Source: Auriscalpium vulgare
Lineage: Eukaryota > Basidiomycota > Agaricomycetes > Russulales > Auriscalpiaceae
Length of the DNA stretch: 64,000 bases
Direction: 5' to 3'
NCBI GenBank assembly: GCA_019915015.1
Contig: JAHBBC010000019.1
Coordinates: 682,001-746,000, forward strand
Of the stretch, positions 1-11,792 are shown in pieces. The notes beneath the pieces were generated by a model, which was given only the letters and a program-made list of their open reading frames with translations, was not told the DNA's origin and did not search any database. The first letter of the stretch is position 1. The number at the start of each line of letters is the position of its first letter. The translations under genes were made by a program, and so were the position numbers.

Positions 1-3000
1 TGCCACGGAGTCATATGCGCCGTCGCGCAACATGTTCCAGAATGCGGACAGGAAGGCGCTGCTGGAGAAGGAGGCGTTGCCGGGCGAGATCCAGGAAGGC
101 GAGACCGCGGAGATCATCAAGGAAACTTCCGCGCGCCGACGCTGGGTCGCGTTGTGCTGGGTGCTGACTTGGTGGGTGCCGACGCCGTTCCTGACGTGGT
201 TTGGTCGCATGAAACGCTTCGACGTTCGCCAAGCGTGGCGGGAGAAACTTGCGCTCAACATGCTGATCTGGTTTATGTGCGCGTGCACGGTGTTCGTCAT
301 TGCTGTCCTGGGCGTTTTGATCTGCCCAACGGAGCACGTCTTCACCACAAACGAATTGGCTTCGCACTCCTTCCAGCGCAGTCCAAACAACGCCTATACG
401 TCGATTCGCGGGGAGGTGTTCGACTTGACGCAGATCGCGCAGACACATCTGAGGATCATCCCAGTGGTCGCGGAGAAGTCTATTATGAAGTACGGCGGCA
501 CATCAGCTGATGATATATTCCCTGTTCAGGTGAGTATTCGTGGGTTTCACAATACTACCGCAATAAATTAACGTATTTTTTGCAGGTCAGTGCTTTGTGC
601 AACGGCATCGATGGCAATGTCAGCCCATACGTTGTGCTTAACTTCAACAACAATACGGACCTCAACTCCCAATATCACGACTTCCGGGTCTTCACGAACG
701 ACTCGCGACCGGATTGGTACTTCGAGAGCATGACAGTCATGCGTTGGAACAACCGCCGAGGGTTCCTTGGGTACACGCCGAAGCAGATCAGGAATCTGGC
801 GAGCAGCGGGAGGGCCCTTGGCGTCTACAAGGGTCTTGTCTATGATGTTACGAATTACCTAGCGTTCCCACCTGCTTTGAGAGCGCCGTACGGCCAGCAG
901 CCCCCGAACGTCAGCCCCTTCTTCATGGACAGCACCGTGCTTGACGTCTTCAAGTTCAACTCTGGCCAGGACGTGACGAAGAAGCTGGACGGTCTCAACA
1001 TCGACAGCGCGACCCTCTCTCGGCAAAAGGTCTGCCTGCGCAATCTGTTCACCATCGGCAAAGTGGACAATCGCAACTCCCCTCAATGCCAATTTTCTAA
1101 GTATATCCTACTCGCCCTGTCTGTCATGATGGTCAGCGTTATCGGCTTCAAGTTCCTTGCTTCGATCAACTTCGGCGCGAGTCGCGCCCCGGAAGATCAT
1201 GACAAGTTTGTCATCTGCCAGGTGCCTTGTTACACCGAGGGCGAGGGCTCTCTCCGGAAGACAATCGACTCTCTGGCACAGCTCAAGTACGACGACAAGC
1301 GCAAGCTGCTGGTTGTTATCTGCGACGGTATGATCGTTGGTTCAGGGAATGACAAGCCCACGCCGCGTATCGTGCTGGACATTCTGGGTGCCGATCCGAA
1401 CCAGGACCCAGAGCCGCTCAGCTTCCAGTCGCTTGGAGAGGGCGCGAAGCAACACAACATGGGCAAGGTCTACTCTGGGCTGTACGAGACACACGGACAC
1501 GTCGTGCCGTACTTGGTCCTCGTCAAGGTTGGCAAGCCTACCGAGCGCTCGCGTCCTGGCAATCGTGGCAAGCGCGATTCGCAGATCGCGATCATGCGTT
1601 TCCTGAACAGGGTATGCAGTCGCATGCTTTCTGCGGCTTGTGTTGGTCTCTGACGTTGTCATGCAGGTTCATTTTAACGGCCCTATGAGCCCGCTTGAGC
1701 TAGAGATGTACCACCAGATCAAGAATGTCATTGGTGTCAATCCGACCTTCTACGAGTACTTGTTCACGGTCGATGCCGATACCACGGTTGAACCATACTC
1801 GGTCAACCGGCTTATCTCTGCGTAAATCTCTCTCCGCTTTGCTCTTTATTTGCATTTACTCATCTATTCTGCAGGATGATTCACGACAAGAAGCTCATTG
1901 GCGTGTGTGGTGAGACGGAGCTTGCGAACGCAAAGCAGTCCATCATCACGATGATGCAGGTGTACGAGTACTTCATCTCCCATCACCTGGCGAAGGCGTT
2001 CGAAAGTCTGTTCGGCTCTGTCACCTGTCTTCCCGGTTGTTTCACTCTCTTCCGCCTTCGCACTCCCGATTCGCACAAGCCACTGCTCATCGCCAATGGG
2101 ATCGTCGAGGACTATGCCGAGAATCGTGTGGACACCTTGCATATGAAGAACCTCCTGCATCTCGGTGAAGATCGTTACCTGACGACACTTCTGTTGAAGC
2201 ACTTCCCTGTCTTCAAGACGCAGTTCGTTCGCGATGCCCATGCGTACACCGTGGCCCCGGACGACTGGAAGGTTCTCCTTTCGCAGCGCCGGCGCTGGAT
2301 CAACTCCACAGTGCACAATTTGGGTGAATTGGTATTCCTCGACAAGCTTTGCGGGTTCTGTTGTTTCTCTATGCGCTTCATCGTCATGATCGATCTCGTT
2401 TCAACCTTGACCCAGCCCGTCACCGTCGCTTACGTGAGTATCTGCCCCTCTTGTCCGCGCCTTACTAACGGTTTGCTGCATTCCGGCAGATCGTGTACCT
2501 CGTTTACCTCACGGCTGGCGAACATAGGTCCATACCAACGCTCTCGCTCATCTTGATCGGTGCAGTATATGGGTTGCAGGCTTTCGTTTTCATACTCCGC
2601 AGGAAGTGGGACATGATCGGCTGGATGGTGTTCTACATTCTCGCCATCCCCGTCTTCTCCTTCCTGCTTCCGTTGTACTCGTTCTGGCGGATGGACGACT
2701 TCTCGTGGGGTGCCACACGTCTCGTACTCGGCGAAGCTGGCAAGAAGATGATTGTCCATGTGCGTGCTGTGCCTCTGGTACATCGACTCCGTTCACTAAC
2801 CGACTTTGAAAGGACGAGGGCAAGTTCGACCCACGGTCGATTCCTCTCAAGTCGTGGAATGACTATGTGAGTGCATCGTCTCCACACCGACTATTAGATG
2901 TTGAATGCCATCCCAGGAGAACGAACTTTGGGACAAAGAGTCGAATCACAGCATTGGATCCTGGGTGCCACCAACAAAGCTCAAGAACGACGGCTATGCC

Positions 3001-3423
3001 GAGTCGAAGACGTCGATCTATGGACGTGAAACTTACTACGAGCCGGCTTATTCACGCGCTTTTTCGCCGTCGCCGTCACAGATGAACCCATACGCATCGC
3101 CGCCGGGATACCAGTCAGGACGCAACACTCCCAGCCAACTCTATCAGCCAACACCGTCGCGCCCTACCACCAATTACCTGGACATCCCCATTCCGCAGAC
3201 CCGCAGCCCCGATGCGGGCGGTGGTGACTTCGGCGGGCTTGGAGGGCCGACTGACTCGGAGATCGACCGCGCCGTGCAGAACATCCTGCGGGACGCAGAT
3301 CTGAACTCGGTGACGAAGCGGGAGATCCGGAGGCGGCTGGAGGACCAGTTTGGTGTGGATCTGTCGTCGCGCAAGGCAACTGTCAACGCAGCGATTGATC
3401 GGGGGCTGTTGAGCCAGGCGTAG
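1..3423 (+). CDS. Chitin synthase, class V-type (5' end outside window)
   Basis: Polymerises UDP-GlcNAc into cell-wall chitin at the plasma membrane. The window opens inside the gene (codons start at base 2). Visible in order: two membrane segments, a cytochrome b5-like stretch, a second b5-like/lumenal part, a membrane segment near 1110-1160, the GT2 catalytic domain (DADTT near 1771-1785, GEDRYL near 2163-2180, QRRRW near 2284-2298), C-terminal membrane helices, then a low-complexity tail ending in a DEK_C domain (about 3250-3420). Introns read as 530-585, 1612-1666, 1822-1874, 2434-2489, 2760-2812 and 2867-2916; all have GT-AG ends and restore frame. A myosin-like head, usual in class V enzymes, would lie upstream and cannot be checked. 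The 3' part from 2176 is duplicated at 11,793. No lesion is seen in this copy. Confidence 0.93.
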
Positions 3424-3619
3424 GTCGTGTGGACGCGAACATCGGTGTTAAGTAGTGCACTCAGTGCATGGACTTTATGGATGGACTAACGTCGCTCTGG
3501 ACTTCGCTCGCTCCTTTACTATATCTTGATTTTGGATCATATCCGTATCACACCTACCATGACGCACGCTGTTGTCAGTTTCGTTCGTAATCTAGCATCA
3601 TACTCCGGACTTTGCATCG

Positions 3620-3945
3620 CATTTCGTGCTTGATAATTCGTACCATCACCTGAATATACACATAGATCACCTGGAAGAGCCTGGGGAAGGAAGGTCCAGT
3701 GGAACCAGTTCAGCCGGGAGAGGCGGCCACCACGGCAGCTTCAGGGGCATCGAGTAGTCTCCGTAGCTTGACCTTATGGTATCAGAAGATAGTCGTTCTG
3801 AATATAGGCATCGAGACTCTTTCGATTTGCTGCATGCGCTGAGCGATCAATGTGCGCCGGACGCTGTGGTACAGGGACTAGGTATGTACGTTCTCCTCCA
3901 TGCACAGATCATGCGGCAGCGCAGGCGGAGTGACTCAAGCAGATG
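3620..3945 (-). pseudogene. Decayed fragment of gene A and its 3' flank
   Basis: The stretch repeats, with many changes, the kinase-downstream flank (3620-3700 resembles 8620-8710 and 21,080-21,140) followed by gene A coding sequence (the segment with CAGTTCAGCCGGGAGAGGCGG near 3708 and TTTCGATTTGCTGCATGCGCTGA near 3820 resembles 10,700-10,830 and 21,365-21,490). No usable frame remains. It shows that gene A sequence has been copied more than twice in this region. The rest of 3424-4320 holds no gene I can support. Confidence 0.6.
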
Positions 3946-4320
3946 AGATGGCGGGAGCCAGTGGGCCCGGAGGATGGACGAGAGTCGCCGCGCGGCGCCG
4001 GGCCTCGGGCCATTTTGGCCCCAAATATGCTATCCTGGGCCGAGGATTTGGCGGCTTGACCATTTTCGGGCCCCCAAATATGCTCAAATATCGGCTGGAC
4101 CCTTACTAGGAGCTTCCCGGTTCCTACCACGGCACCATCATCATCTATTCCCTACATACTCGTGGAGAGCGTCCTGCGCGGTTCAGGCGGCGTCAACAGC
4201 ATGAGACGCGTGCGAGAAATGGCGTCCGGGAGGCCGCACGGCGAGCGCAAAATAAATTCTCGAGGTATCCATGGCAGTCCGACCGGCCTTTTGGCATGCA
4301 CTGACGCCATGTTCAACAGA

Positions 4321-5204
4321 CATAGCTGTCCTCACCGCGGGCCAGCATACCGCATGGAGTCTTTCCCGCTCGCTGCTGCAGTCACACGCCTCCGGCTCCC
4401 TTACACCCACCGGCCGGTCCCCGCGCAATCGCTTATGCTTGACAACGCATTGCTTCCCCTCTAGGCTCTTGACACTTCCCCTGCACGACCGCACTCTCGA
4501 CCGCCCTCTGCACGTACGCACCGCCAGTTCTCGCTCTCAGCAACCAGCACCAACAACACATTTGTCCCACCTACCTGCCTGCACGCGTTTTGTCCCCGCA
4601 GGGTCGGGGTCAAGTTTACGCGCACGTCGACCAACCCTGCTGCTGAGCTTAGGCGGCGCCAGTGTTGATCCACCGGTCGCACAGCCTTGGAGCCTGTCCC
4701 GACCCATACTAACGGTAAGAGTACGTTATGATGATTATGTCCGCCTCTTGTAACGCACAGTGAACAATGCAATGCATTGCGAACAAGGCCGTTGCGTCAC
4801 GATAACGCGAAATGAACGAGCATGAGAAGTTTTCACAATAGCCCGTACTTGTACGTCAGGGCCTGACATGATGCAGCTAGTGAACGGAGCGCCTCTGTTC
4901 CAATTTGGCGATCACGGCCCAAGGCAATGGAGATGCACGCGCATGGGGAGTGTCTTCCAAGTTCCTGCGCGCGATCCCAGCGGTAAGAACCACTGGAGCG
5001 GAAGAATTAGATGGACAGCCATGGTTATGGCACCGATGCGATATACAGACGGTCACATCGATATGAGATATGAGGTATGTGAGTTCCACCATAAAATCAA
5101 ACCCATAGAGATTGTAGCGGCTGATCAAGGTCCATACATACTACACAAGGCATCGGGGCTCCATTATGTGCCGTTGATAGCTCCCGAAGGCACGCTACTC
5201 GTGA
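4321..5204. other. Intergenic block shared with unit 2
   Basis: No gene is supported here. Much of it (CTCACCGCGGGCCAGCATAC near 4331; 4710-5204) is repeated at 12,944-13,490 with substitutions and deletions, so it marks the extent of the duplication. Short open frames do not keep their frame between the two copies. Confidence 0.5.
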
Positions 5205-6448
5205 TCAGAGTGTTCCGCCACTGCCAGGGTTGTCGCCCTCTGCCTCAGCACTCGTCTTACCGTTTGACGAAGGCGGAATACCCATACCCCTGATAGCATC
5301 AGTCTCCTCCCCTTCATCGACATCCGAGTCATTGTCCGACGACAGCACCTTGGTCTCCTCCGCTTCATCAACATCCCCGCCCAACAACATATCCAAAGAA
5401 GGCATCAAAATGCCAACCAAGGCAGCTGTGTCCGCATCCCCGACATCCGATTCCAGCACCTCGGTCTCCTGCGCTTCGTCAACATCCTCGCCCAACAACA
5501 CACCCAAATGAGGCATGTGCATGCCGTCCAAGATAGCTGTGTCTGCATCCCCGCCAGCGGGCATACTTTGAAGAGGAACAAAACCATCGTCGGACGCATC
5601 CAAGCGGCGGCTGCGGAGCATTCCGGGCAGCAACCCGTCGCGGACGAATTCAACGATTCGCCGAAAGCCAGGCGAGAGGGAGCTCCTCTTCTTTTTCTTG
5701 TCCTTGCGCAGCGCATTGGCGTAGTGGGCTGGCAATGCGGGCATATTCGGGCATATATTGGTCTCTGTTGACGGTGAATCAGCGGTATGTTTCATGCCTG
5801 GCCGCAGATGTAGTTACCATTGCCGTCGGGCAAGAATTCCGCCTGTTCCAGGAGAAGCAGTGTACGCACAGCATTGGTAGAGCTCTGTTCGCCAAAACCC
5901 GACATGTCAAAACTGCCGTTCAGAGACGGTAAAATTCAGCTCACGAGAACATCAAGATGGACGTTTTTGCTTGTCTTGTAAATTTCCTTCGTGTGACCAT
6001 ACAATTCGCCAGCGATTTTTAGGCCTTCAAACATTCCCGCCAGTTTGAGTGCCTCTTCTACGTGATATCTCGCATCTAGCACTCTAGCTGATCGACATGA
6101 GCGAAATGTTCGTGTCCAGCAGTTCTGGAAGATCACTCACGTCTGGTAGGAGTGCACTACCACATCCCAGACTGGGGGTGTTCTGTGGTCACCCTTGCCT
6201 CCTCTAATTTGCTGCCGCCGTCGTTGAAGCTCGGCCGGATCGGTGCATTTTTTCAGCATTTCACGCTCCTTGTCCGATAGATTATTAATGACATCCGTGA
6301 TCTCCTTGATGATACGCGTGGCAGCGGTAAATTTTGCCTTCGTTGTGATCGGGCCAATCCCTTCACTCGCTATCTTCAATGCCTTCACCGCGAAGAGGGC
6401 GATGCTCATGCCGTGGGACAGGTCTTGGACGACAGGTATAATTGGCAT
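5205..6448 (-). CDS. Unrecognised helical protein with acidic repeat tail (H1)
   Basis: I do not recognise the family. Four exons fit: 6448-6141, 6083-5945, 5842-5818 and 5764-5205 (introns 57, 102 and 53 nt), giving about 343 residues. The first exon encodes a mostly helical domain (MPIIPVVQDLSHGM, then a long amphipathic stretch ending in a basic run near LQRRRQQIRG). The last exon is strongly acidic and contains two tandem repeats of about 37 residues built on GDADTA-x-L, MP-x-L, LLG-x-DVDEA and ET-x-VL. It is divergently transcribed from the kinase-like gene at 7078, and the same divergent pair recurs in unit 2, where the paralogue H2 is cut by a transposon. The helical start could be an interaction domain, but that is a guess. 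Confidence 0.7.
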
Positions 6449-7077
6449 CTTCGGAGCGAAAGTCAGTATCTGAGTATGTAACCGGCAACAAGCACACCTC
6501 GGACTTTCCTTGAACTGATTATTAGTTGGGAATGTTTCTGTACGCTCAGCAGCTTGCCTGAAAGTGAAGAGAAATGACGGATGTGATGAAGATGTGAGCA
6601 GTGGGTGAGAGCTATAGGCGCAAGAGGGTCCGTATATTTATATGTTGGCGCTTGTAGTATGTAGGGCTTACGCACCTTTGGAACCACCCAGAGCACGCAT
6701 CGATCAGGATTTGGGCAGCGGGGATTGAGAAGACAAGGATTCGTCGGGCGGGGCAGACGCCGCGGAGTACAATAGACTAACGTGACGCACCCGATAATTG
6801 GCGGGGTGAGAAGCGTTGCAAGGCTATGCCCCATAAGAAGAGAGCCATTTCACGCTGCTCCGGGCGAATACAATGAGAACAGTAAGTCGGAGAATACAAG
6901 GAGCTCGAGAAAGAGCGCTATGTTTCACGAGGTTTACGGCTTCACAGTGGTTACCGCGACAGAGGCGCTGACCAGCGAATTGAACTTGCCTTTCGCGGAG
7001 GTTCAAATCTGAGCCGCATAAAGTTACCACCCACCACGACAGTCGACTGTAACACTGCCTTCTTCCTACCTCTTTCT
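6449..7077. promoter_or_regulatory. Shared divergent promoter region of H1 and kinase-like gene 1
   Basis: The 629 bp between the H1 start codon and the kinase start codon contains no credible gene. It is conserved in the second duplication unit (18,984-19,559), including the stretch ending just before each kinase start with CCACCACGACAGTCGAC. Conservation between the copies fits a common regulatory region but may simply reflect recent duplication. Confidence 0.45.
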
Positions 7078-8346
7078 ATGGAGTCTGAAAGCCCAAAGTT
7101 GCTGCACGAGCTGTTGCGCCCGCACCCGGCAAATACGCTGTTACCTCTCGAGGTGTGGTGGCGAGACCATGCACTGTTTCTAGAGTCGCGAGGCTATCGT
7201 CTTCGCCCACGCCTGCGACCTGGTTGGATCGCGTCGTGGACGTCTGACGGGCTCGCTAAGCTGCGGGCAGAGGACGGCATATTCAGTGAAGTAAGTAGCC
7301 CAGTGAAATACGACTGTACGCTGATTCTCACTGCGTGTGCGCCAAGGCCCGTCCCAAATTGATGGATGCAACCCGAATTTCAGACGGAGAGTTGGTGTAT
7401 ATCAAGAACATGGACACCGAATGCCAGGAGTACACCATAAATCTCTTGCTGGGGTCAAGCGGCCTGCAGAAGGATCCCCGGAATCATTCGGTACCCATCC
7501 TCGACGTGTTTCAAGATGCTGAAGATCCATCCATATCATTTGTCGTTATGCCGTACTTGAGGCCCCCGGATGATCCAGAATTTCAGTTTATCGGGGAAGT
7601 CCTTGATTTTGGAGAGCAAGTACTCGAGGTGAGTACTTTGTTGCAGCTCAGAACCTCATGTCTGACGCTGTGTGAAGGGCTTGGCATATATGCACGAACA
7701 AGGAGTCGCACACAGGGACTGTGCGTTCAAGAACATGGGAATGGACAGCAAAGCCATGTATCCGAATGGATTTCATCCTATTCGGAATGATTGGACGCCT
7801 GACATATCGGCGCGAGCGAAGTGGCTGCCCCGCCTGGATGTAGGGACGAGGTATTACTTTTTCGACTACGGCATCTCCTCCTACTTTCCGCCTGGCACGC
7901 CGAGGACTTTGGTCACTGGGGATCTCGGCCGGGACCAACAAGTCCCCGAGTTGTCGGACGACGTACCCTACGACCCGTTCAAAGTTGACATTTTCATCAT
8001 TGGGAATGCCTTGCGCCACGAATTATACGAAGTGGGTGTATGTCAACTGTCCACTCGCTGCGTCTCTGACATTGCGTCCAACTAGCTGTACTCCAACATC
8101 GGCTTCTTGGCGCCGTTCATCGACCAAATGACGCACTCGGAACCATCTGCGCGGCCCACCGCTGAGCAAATGCTCCGAGAGTGGCGAGCGATGCGCCGCC
8201 GCTTCAACACAATGGAGAGGCATTGGCGTCTGAGGCGGCGACAGGAGTGGCTGATATACACATCAGTAGCAAGCGCGGCGCATGTGGTCAAGATGGGTGC
8301 GCATTTGGTGAAGTGGGTGAGCGGCAAGCGATATAAAGGGTCGTAG
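7078..8346 (+). CDS. Protein kinase-like protein, copy 1
   Basis: A member of the kinase-like proteins expanded in Agaricomycetes. Exons 7078-7290, 7347-7628, 7678-8031 and 8086-8346 all join in phase 0 and give 369 residues. Kinase marks: VYIK may supply the beta-3 lysine; HRDCAFKN matches the catalytic loop HRDxxxxN, keeping the catalytic Asp and Asn; FDYG replaces the usual DFG; SARPTAEQML resembles the region near the end of kinase domains. I see no clear glycine-rich loop. The C-terminus is basic with a short hydrophobic segment. Activity is therefore possible but unproved. Two paralogues with the same four-exon structure lie at 9115 and 19,560. Confidence 0.85.
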
Positions 8347-8682
8347 GGCGAGATGATATTGATGTACTGGTATTTTATTGCGTATGTGATTGTCAATGCT
8401 GCTCAAACAATCTTGCTCGTGTCACACTGCTCTTGAACGTTGGAACTTATCCAATGTCGAGGTGCAGAGGGCCCAACCACGGTAAACAAGTGTGCAATGC
8501 GGTCCAAGACACGACAGCGGGATCCCGCCGTTGCGCATACGTACTCCTCGAAACCCTGTACGTGAGGATGTTGGTTCGGGGGTGGCTGGAAGGCACTGTA
8601 TGAAACTCGAATCTGATGTGACAAACTTTGCATTTCGCGCTGGATAATTCGTAGCATCATCTGAATACCTATACACCTGGAA

Positions 8683-8883
8683 CAATTGGAAGAGCCTGCG
8701 GAAGGTCCAAGATGTCCCTGCTACCTACGAGAGTCATCCGCACCGACCAAACGCTTCTCCCCGCCAGACCGGTCGCGCCCTTCCAATTGGAAGAGCCTGC
8801 GGAAGGTCCAAGATGTCCCTGCTACCTACGAGAGTCATCCGCACCGACCAAACGCTTCTCCCCGCCAGACCGGTCGCGCCCTT
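8683..8883 (+). repeat. Two tandem copies of a 101-bp unit
   Basis: The sequence from CAATTGGAAGAGCCTGCGG is repeated almost exactly with period 101 (8683-8783 and 8784-8883). Single, diverged versions occur at about 3670 and 21,125 in the equivalent 3' flanks. It lies between kinase-like genes 1 and 2. Confidence 0.9.
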
Positions 8884-9114
8884 CGTATTGGCCGCCCGGT
8901 CCGGGGGATCCCGGACGGACAGGTCGGCTTCCCGAATCTGGGGGTTTACTTCTTCGCCCTGAGCCCTGAGCCGCGGGCGATCACAATAAGAACAACATGT
9001 CGGAGAATACAAGAGAGTACAGAGTAATTAGCGCGGTGGCACTGAACGCCGAACTTATACAAAACAGAGACACCATCCTGACTTCGCCACGCGAGTTAAC
9101 TCGGATCACCCACA

Positions 9115-10419
9115 ATGGCAAACGACCGCGACCCTAGCGATTCCTCGCCTCTTTCCTCGTCTGAACGGCAAAGGATACTGGACAAGTTGTTGCGCCCGCC
9201 CCCGGCAGATACGCTGTTGCCTCTCGAGGTGTGGTGGCGAGAACATGCACTGTTTCTAGAGTCGCGAGGCTATCGTCTTCGTCCACGCCTGCGGCCTGGT
9301 TGGATCGCGTCGTGGAAATCTGGCAGGATCGCTAAGATAGACGCAGAGGACAACATAATCAGCGATGTAAGTAGCTCTCTTGAACACGACTGTACGCGGT
9401 TCTCACTGTGTCCGCCATAAGGCCCGTCCCAGATTGATGGACGCGACCAGAATTTCAGACGGAGAGTTGGTGTATATCAAGAATGTGAACACAGGATGCC
9501 AGGAGTACACTATTGCTCTCTTGCTTGGGTCGGACAGCCTTCAGAAGGATTCCCGAAACCATTCGGTACCCATCCTCGACGTGTTTCAAGATGCCGAGGA
9601 TCCTTCCATATCTTTTGTCGTCATGCCTTTTTTGCGGCCCCCCGATGATCCAGAATTCCAGTTCATCGGGGAAATCCTTGATTTTGGAGAGCAAGTACTC
9701 GAGGTGAGTACTTTGTTGCAGCTCGGAACTCGTGTCTGACGCCATGCGAAGGGCTTGGCATATATGCACGAACAAGGAGTCGCGCACAGGGACTGTGCGT
9801 TCAAGAACATGGGAATGGACAGCAAAGCCATGTATCCCAAGGGATTTCATCCTATTCGGGATGATTGGACGCCTGACATGTCGGCGCGAGCGAAGTGGCT
9901 GCCCCGCCTGGATGCAGGGGCGAGGTATTACTTTTTCGACTACGGCATCTCCTCCTACTTTCCGCCTGGCACGCCGAGGACTTTGGTCACTGGGAATCTC
10001 GGCCGGGACCAACAAGTCCCCGAGTTGTCGGACGACGTACCCTACGACCCCTTCAAAGTTGACATTTTCATCATTGGGAATGCCTTGCGCCGGGAAATAT
10101 ACGATGTGGGTGTATGTCCACTGTCCACTCCTGCATCGCTGACATCGCGGCCAATCAGCTGTACTCCAACATTGGATTTTTGGGGCCGTTCATCGACCAA
10201 ATGACGCGCGCGGAACCATCTGCGCGTCCCACTGCTGAACAGATGCTCCGAGAGTGGCGAGCGATGCGCCGCCGCTTCAACACAGTGGAGAGGCATTGGC
10301 GTCTAAGGCGGCGAGGGGAGTGGCTGATATACACATCGGTAGCAAGCGCGGCGCATGTGGTCAAGATAGGTGCGCATGTGGTGAAATGGGTGAGTGGCAA
10401 GCGATATAAAGGGTCGTAG
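9115..10419 (+). CDS. Protein kinase-like protein, copy 2
   Basis: Paralogue of the gene at 7078 with the same structure: exons 9115-9366, 9422-9703, 9752-10,105 and 10,159-10,419, all phase 0, giving 382 residues. The first exon is longer by 13 codons, adding a Ser-rich N-terminus. HRDCAFKN, FDYG and SARPTAEQML are all kept. No frameshift or stop is seen. It has no counterpart in duplication unit 2, so it was either gained in unit 1 or lost from unit 2. It converges on gene A1, whose stop codon lies 88 bp away. Confidence 0.85.
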
Positions 10420-10506
10420 AGTGAGATGATTCGATGTACTATTATTGCGATTGCCTATGTGATTGTGAATTCAACGTATGCGATTGTGAATATTGAGTAA
10501 ACATTC

Positions 10507-11416
10507 TTAAGAGGCACCCGCACCAACCAGGCGACTTCTCTTAGTAGGGACATCTCCTTCCGCACCCTCAGATCGTCCTCGCTTCGCGGGTCCAGGCCCA
10601 ACACAGTCCAGCTCTTCGACGTCGCTCTCCCCACTTGTCGCCGCCTCCGGAGCGGCCGGTGCATCGTTTTCGAGTTTCAACGACGGGGCTGGTGCCGATG
10701 GAAGCAGTTCAGTCGGGAGAGACGGCCACCACGGAAGCGGGGTGAGGGTAGTGTAGACGCCCATGCGGGACAGGGAATCGAGACACTCTTGAATTCGACG
10801 TGCTCTTTCGATTTGCTGCATGCGCTGAGAACGTAAGATATAATCAATGCGTGCCGGAGGCTGCGGTATAAGAACAATAGGTACGCACGTTCTCCGGCTC
10901 CTGATCAGGCGACAGCGCAGGCGGAGAGTCAGGCGTATAGGCGGAGCCGAGGGCTGGGACGTGGTGTTCGAGGGCGGGGTATGCGAGGGCAGAGTCCCAT
11001 GCCGAGAACGAAGGAGGCGAAGGAGATCGTGTGGACGGTGCGACATCCTCAGGGTACTGCACCCACAGACCCTCCCAATCCTCGCTTCCTGTCGAGAGCT
11101 CCTCCATGATGGACGGGTGTTCGCGCGGCGAGAGGCACGGTGCGGAGCTGCTGATCCTGGGGTACGGCAAGGCATTCACGAAGAACGCATCGGATGGCGA
11201 GCGCGGCCGCGTCGCAGGCCGCCTTTGGACGCCCGAGAGGGAGGCTGACGCCCGCCCGCCCGCAAGGAGCCTGCCGATCGCGCTTCGCTCGTGTTCTGCG
11301 GCGATCGCGAGGAGGCCGTCGAATCATTCCAGCTCCTGCGAAGCGGTACCATGGGTATTTGACGAGACGTCGAGAACATCAACTGGAAGAGGGAGATGCG
11401 AAAAGAGAGAGTCCAT
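10507..11416 (-). pseudogene. Gene A, copy 1 (in-frame stop)
   Basis: Unrecognised minus-strand gene. Two exons fit: from ATG 11,416 to 10,889, then 10,824-10,507, joined across an intron 10,888-10,825. The protein is Ser/Pro-rich. Its second exon starts with a charged helix (RMQQIERARRIQECLDSL), has a WWPSLP motif and ends in a basic tail (PAKRGRS, TKRSR) that could be a nuclear signal. Compared with copy 2, a 3-nt insertion near 11,323 creates a TGA after QELE, so the first exon is interrupted. This copy keeps about 20 C-terminal residues that copy 2 lacks. A downstream ATG (MEELSTGSEDWEG) could give a shorter protein. Confidence 0.6.
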
Positions 11417-11637
11417 GATGAGATGTAAGGCGGCGGTGGTGTCAGGATGTATGCCGGAGCGCGGACTAGGACATATTGGAATTGGGACGCCTGGACGTGG
11501 CGGCAAATGTGAGGCTGAACGAGGTTGCAGTCAGTACGTCAGTAGCAGCCCGAAACAAAATCTCGTGAGGCTGCGCGCCGCTTGGCATCATAAGTAGGTC
11601 CTAGACCTGTGCGTGAATGCACTGCCGCCTTGCTCAG

Positions 11638-11792
11638 AGGCATTGGAAACTCGTACTTGAAGTACGGCGTGACTACGGCGCCACGACGCACGTCCTACAT
11701 AATCGCGGCTTCTCGGCACGCCCGATCTGATTCAGGCGCCAGCTCCCTTGAGCTCTCTCCACGCTCGCTGCACTCCCGCCCGCCCTTTTCTT
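11638..11792. other. Junction between duplication units
   Basis: About 155 bp between the end of unit 1 homology and the point where chitin synthase sequence resumes. The sequence after 22,317 does not match it, so it is private to this junction. No gene is seen. Confidence 0.6.

Larger units (their letters stand above)
2176..11637. repeat. Tandem segmental duplication, unit 1
   Basis: Left copy of a large direct duplication. Blocks that match unit 2: 2176-3423 with 11,793-12,906 (chitin synthase 3' end); parts of 4321-5340 with 12,940-13,590; 5341-8346 with 17,880-20,826 (H gene and kinase-like gene); sequence just after the first kinase (8347-8750) with 20,830-21,190; 10,507-11,637 with 21,190-22,317 (gene A). 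Unit 1 alone has 3424-4320 and the second kinase-like gene (about 8750-10,500). The breakpoint lies inside chitin synthase, so only unit 1 is joined to a full catalytic domain. Confidence 0.85.
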
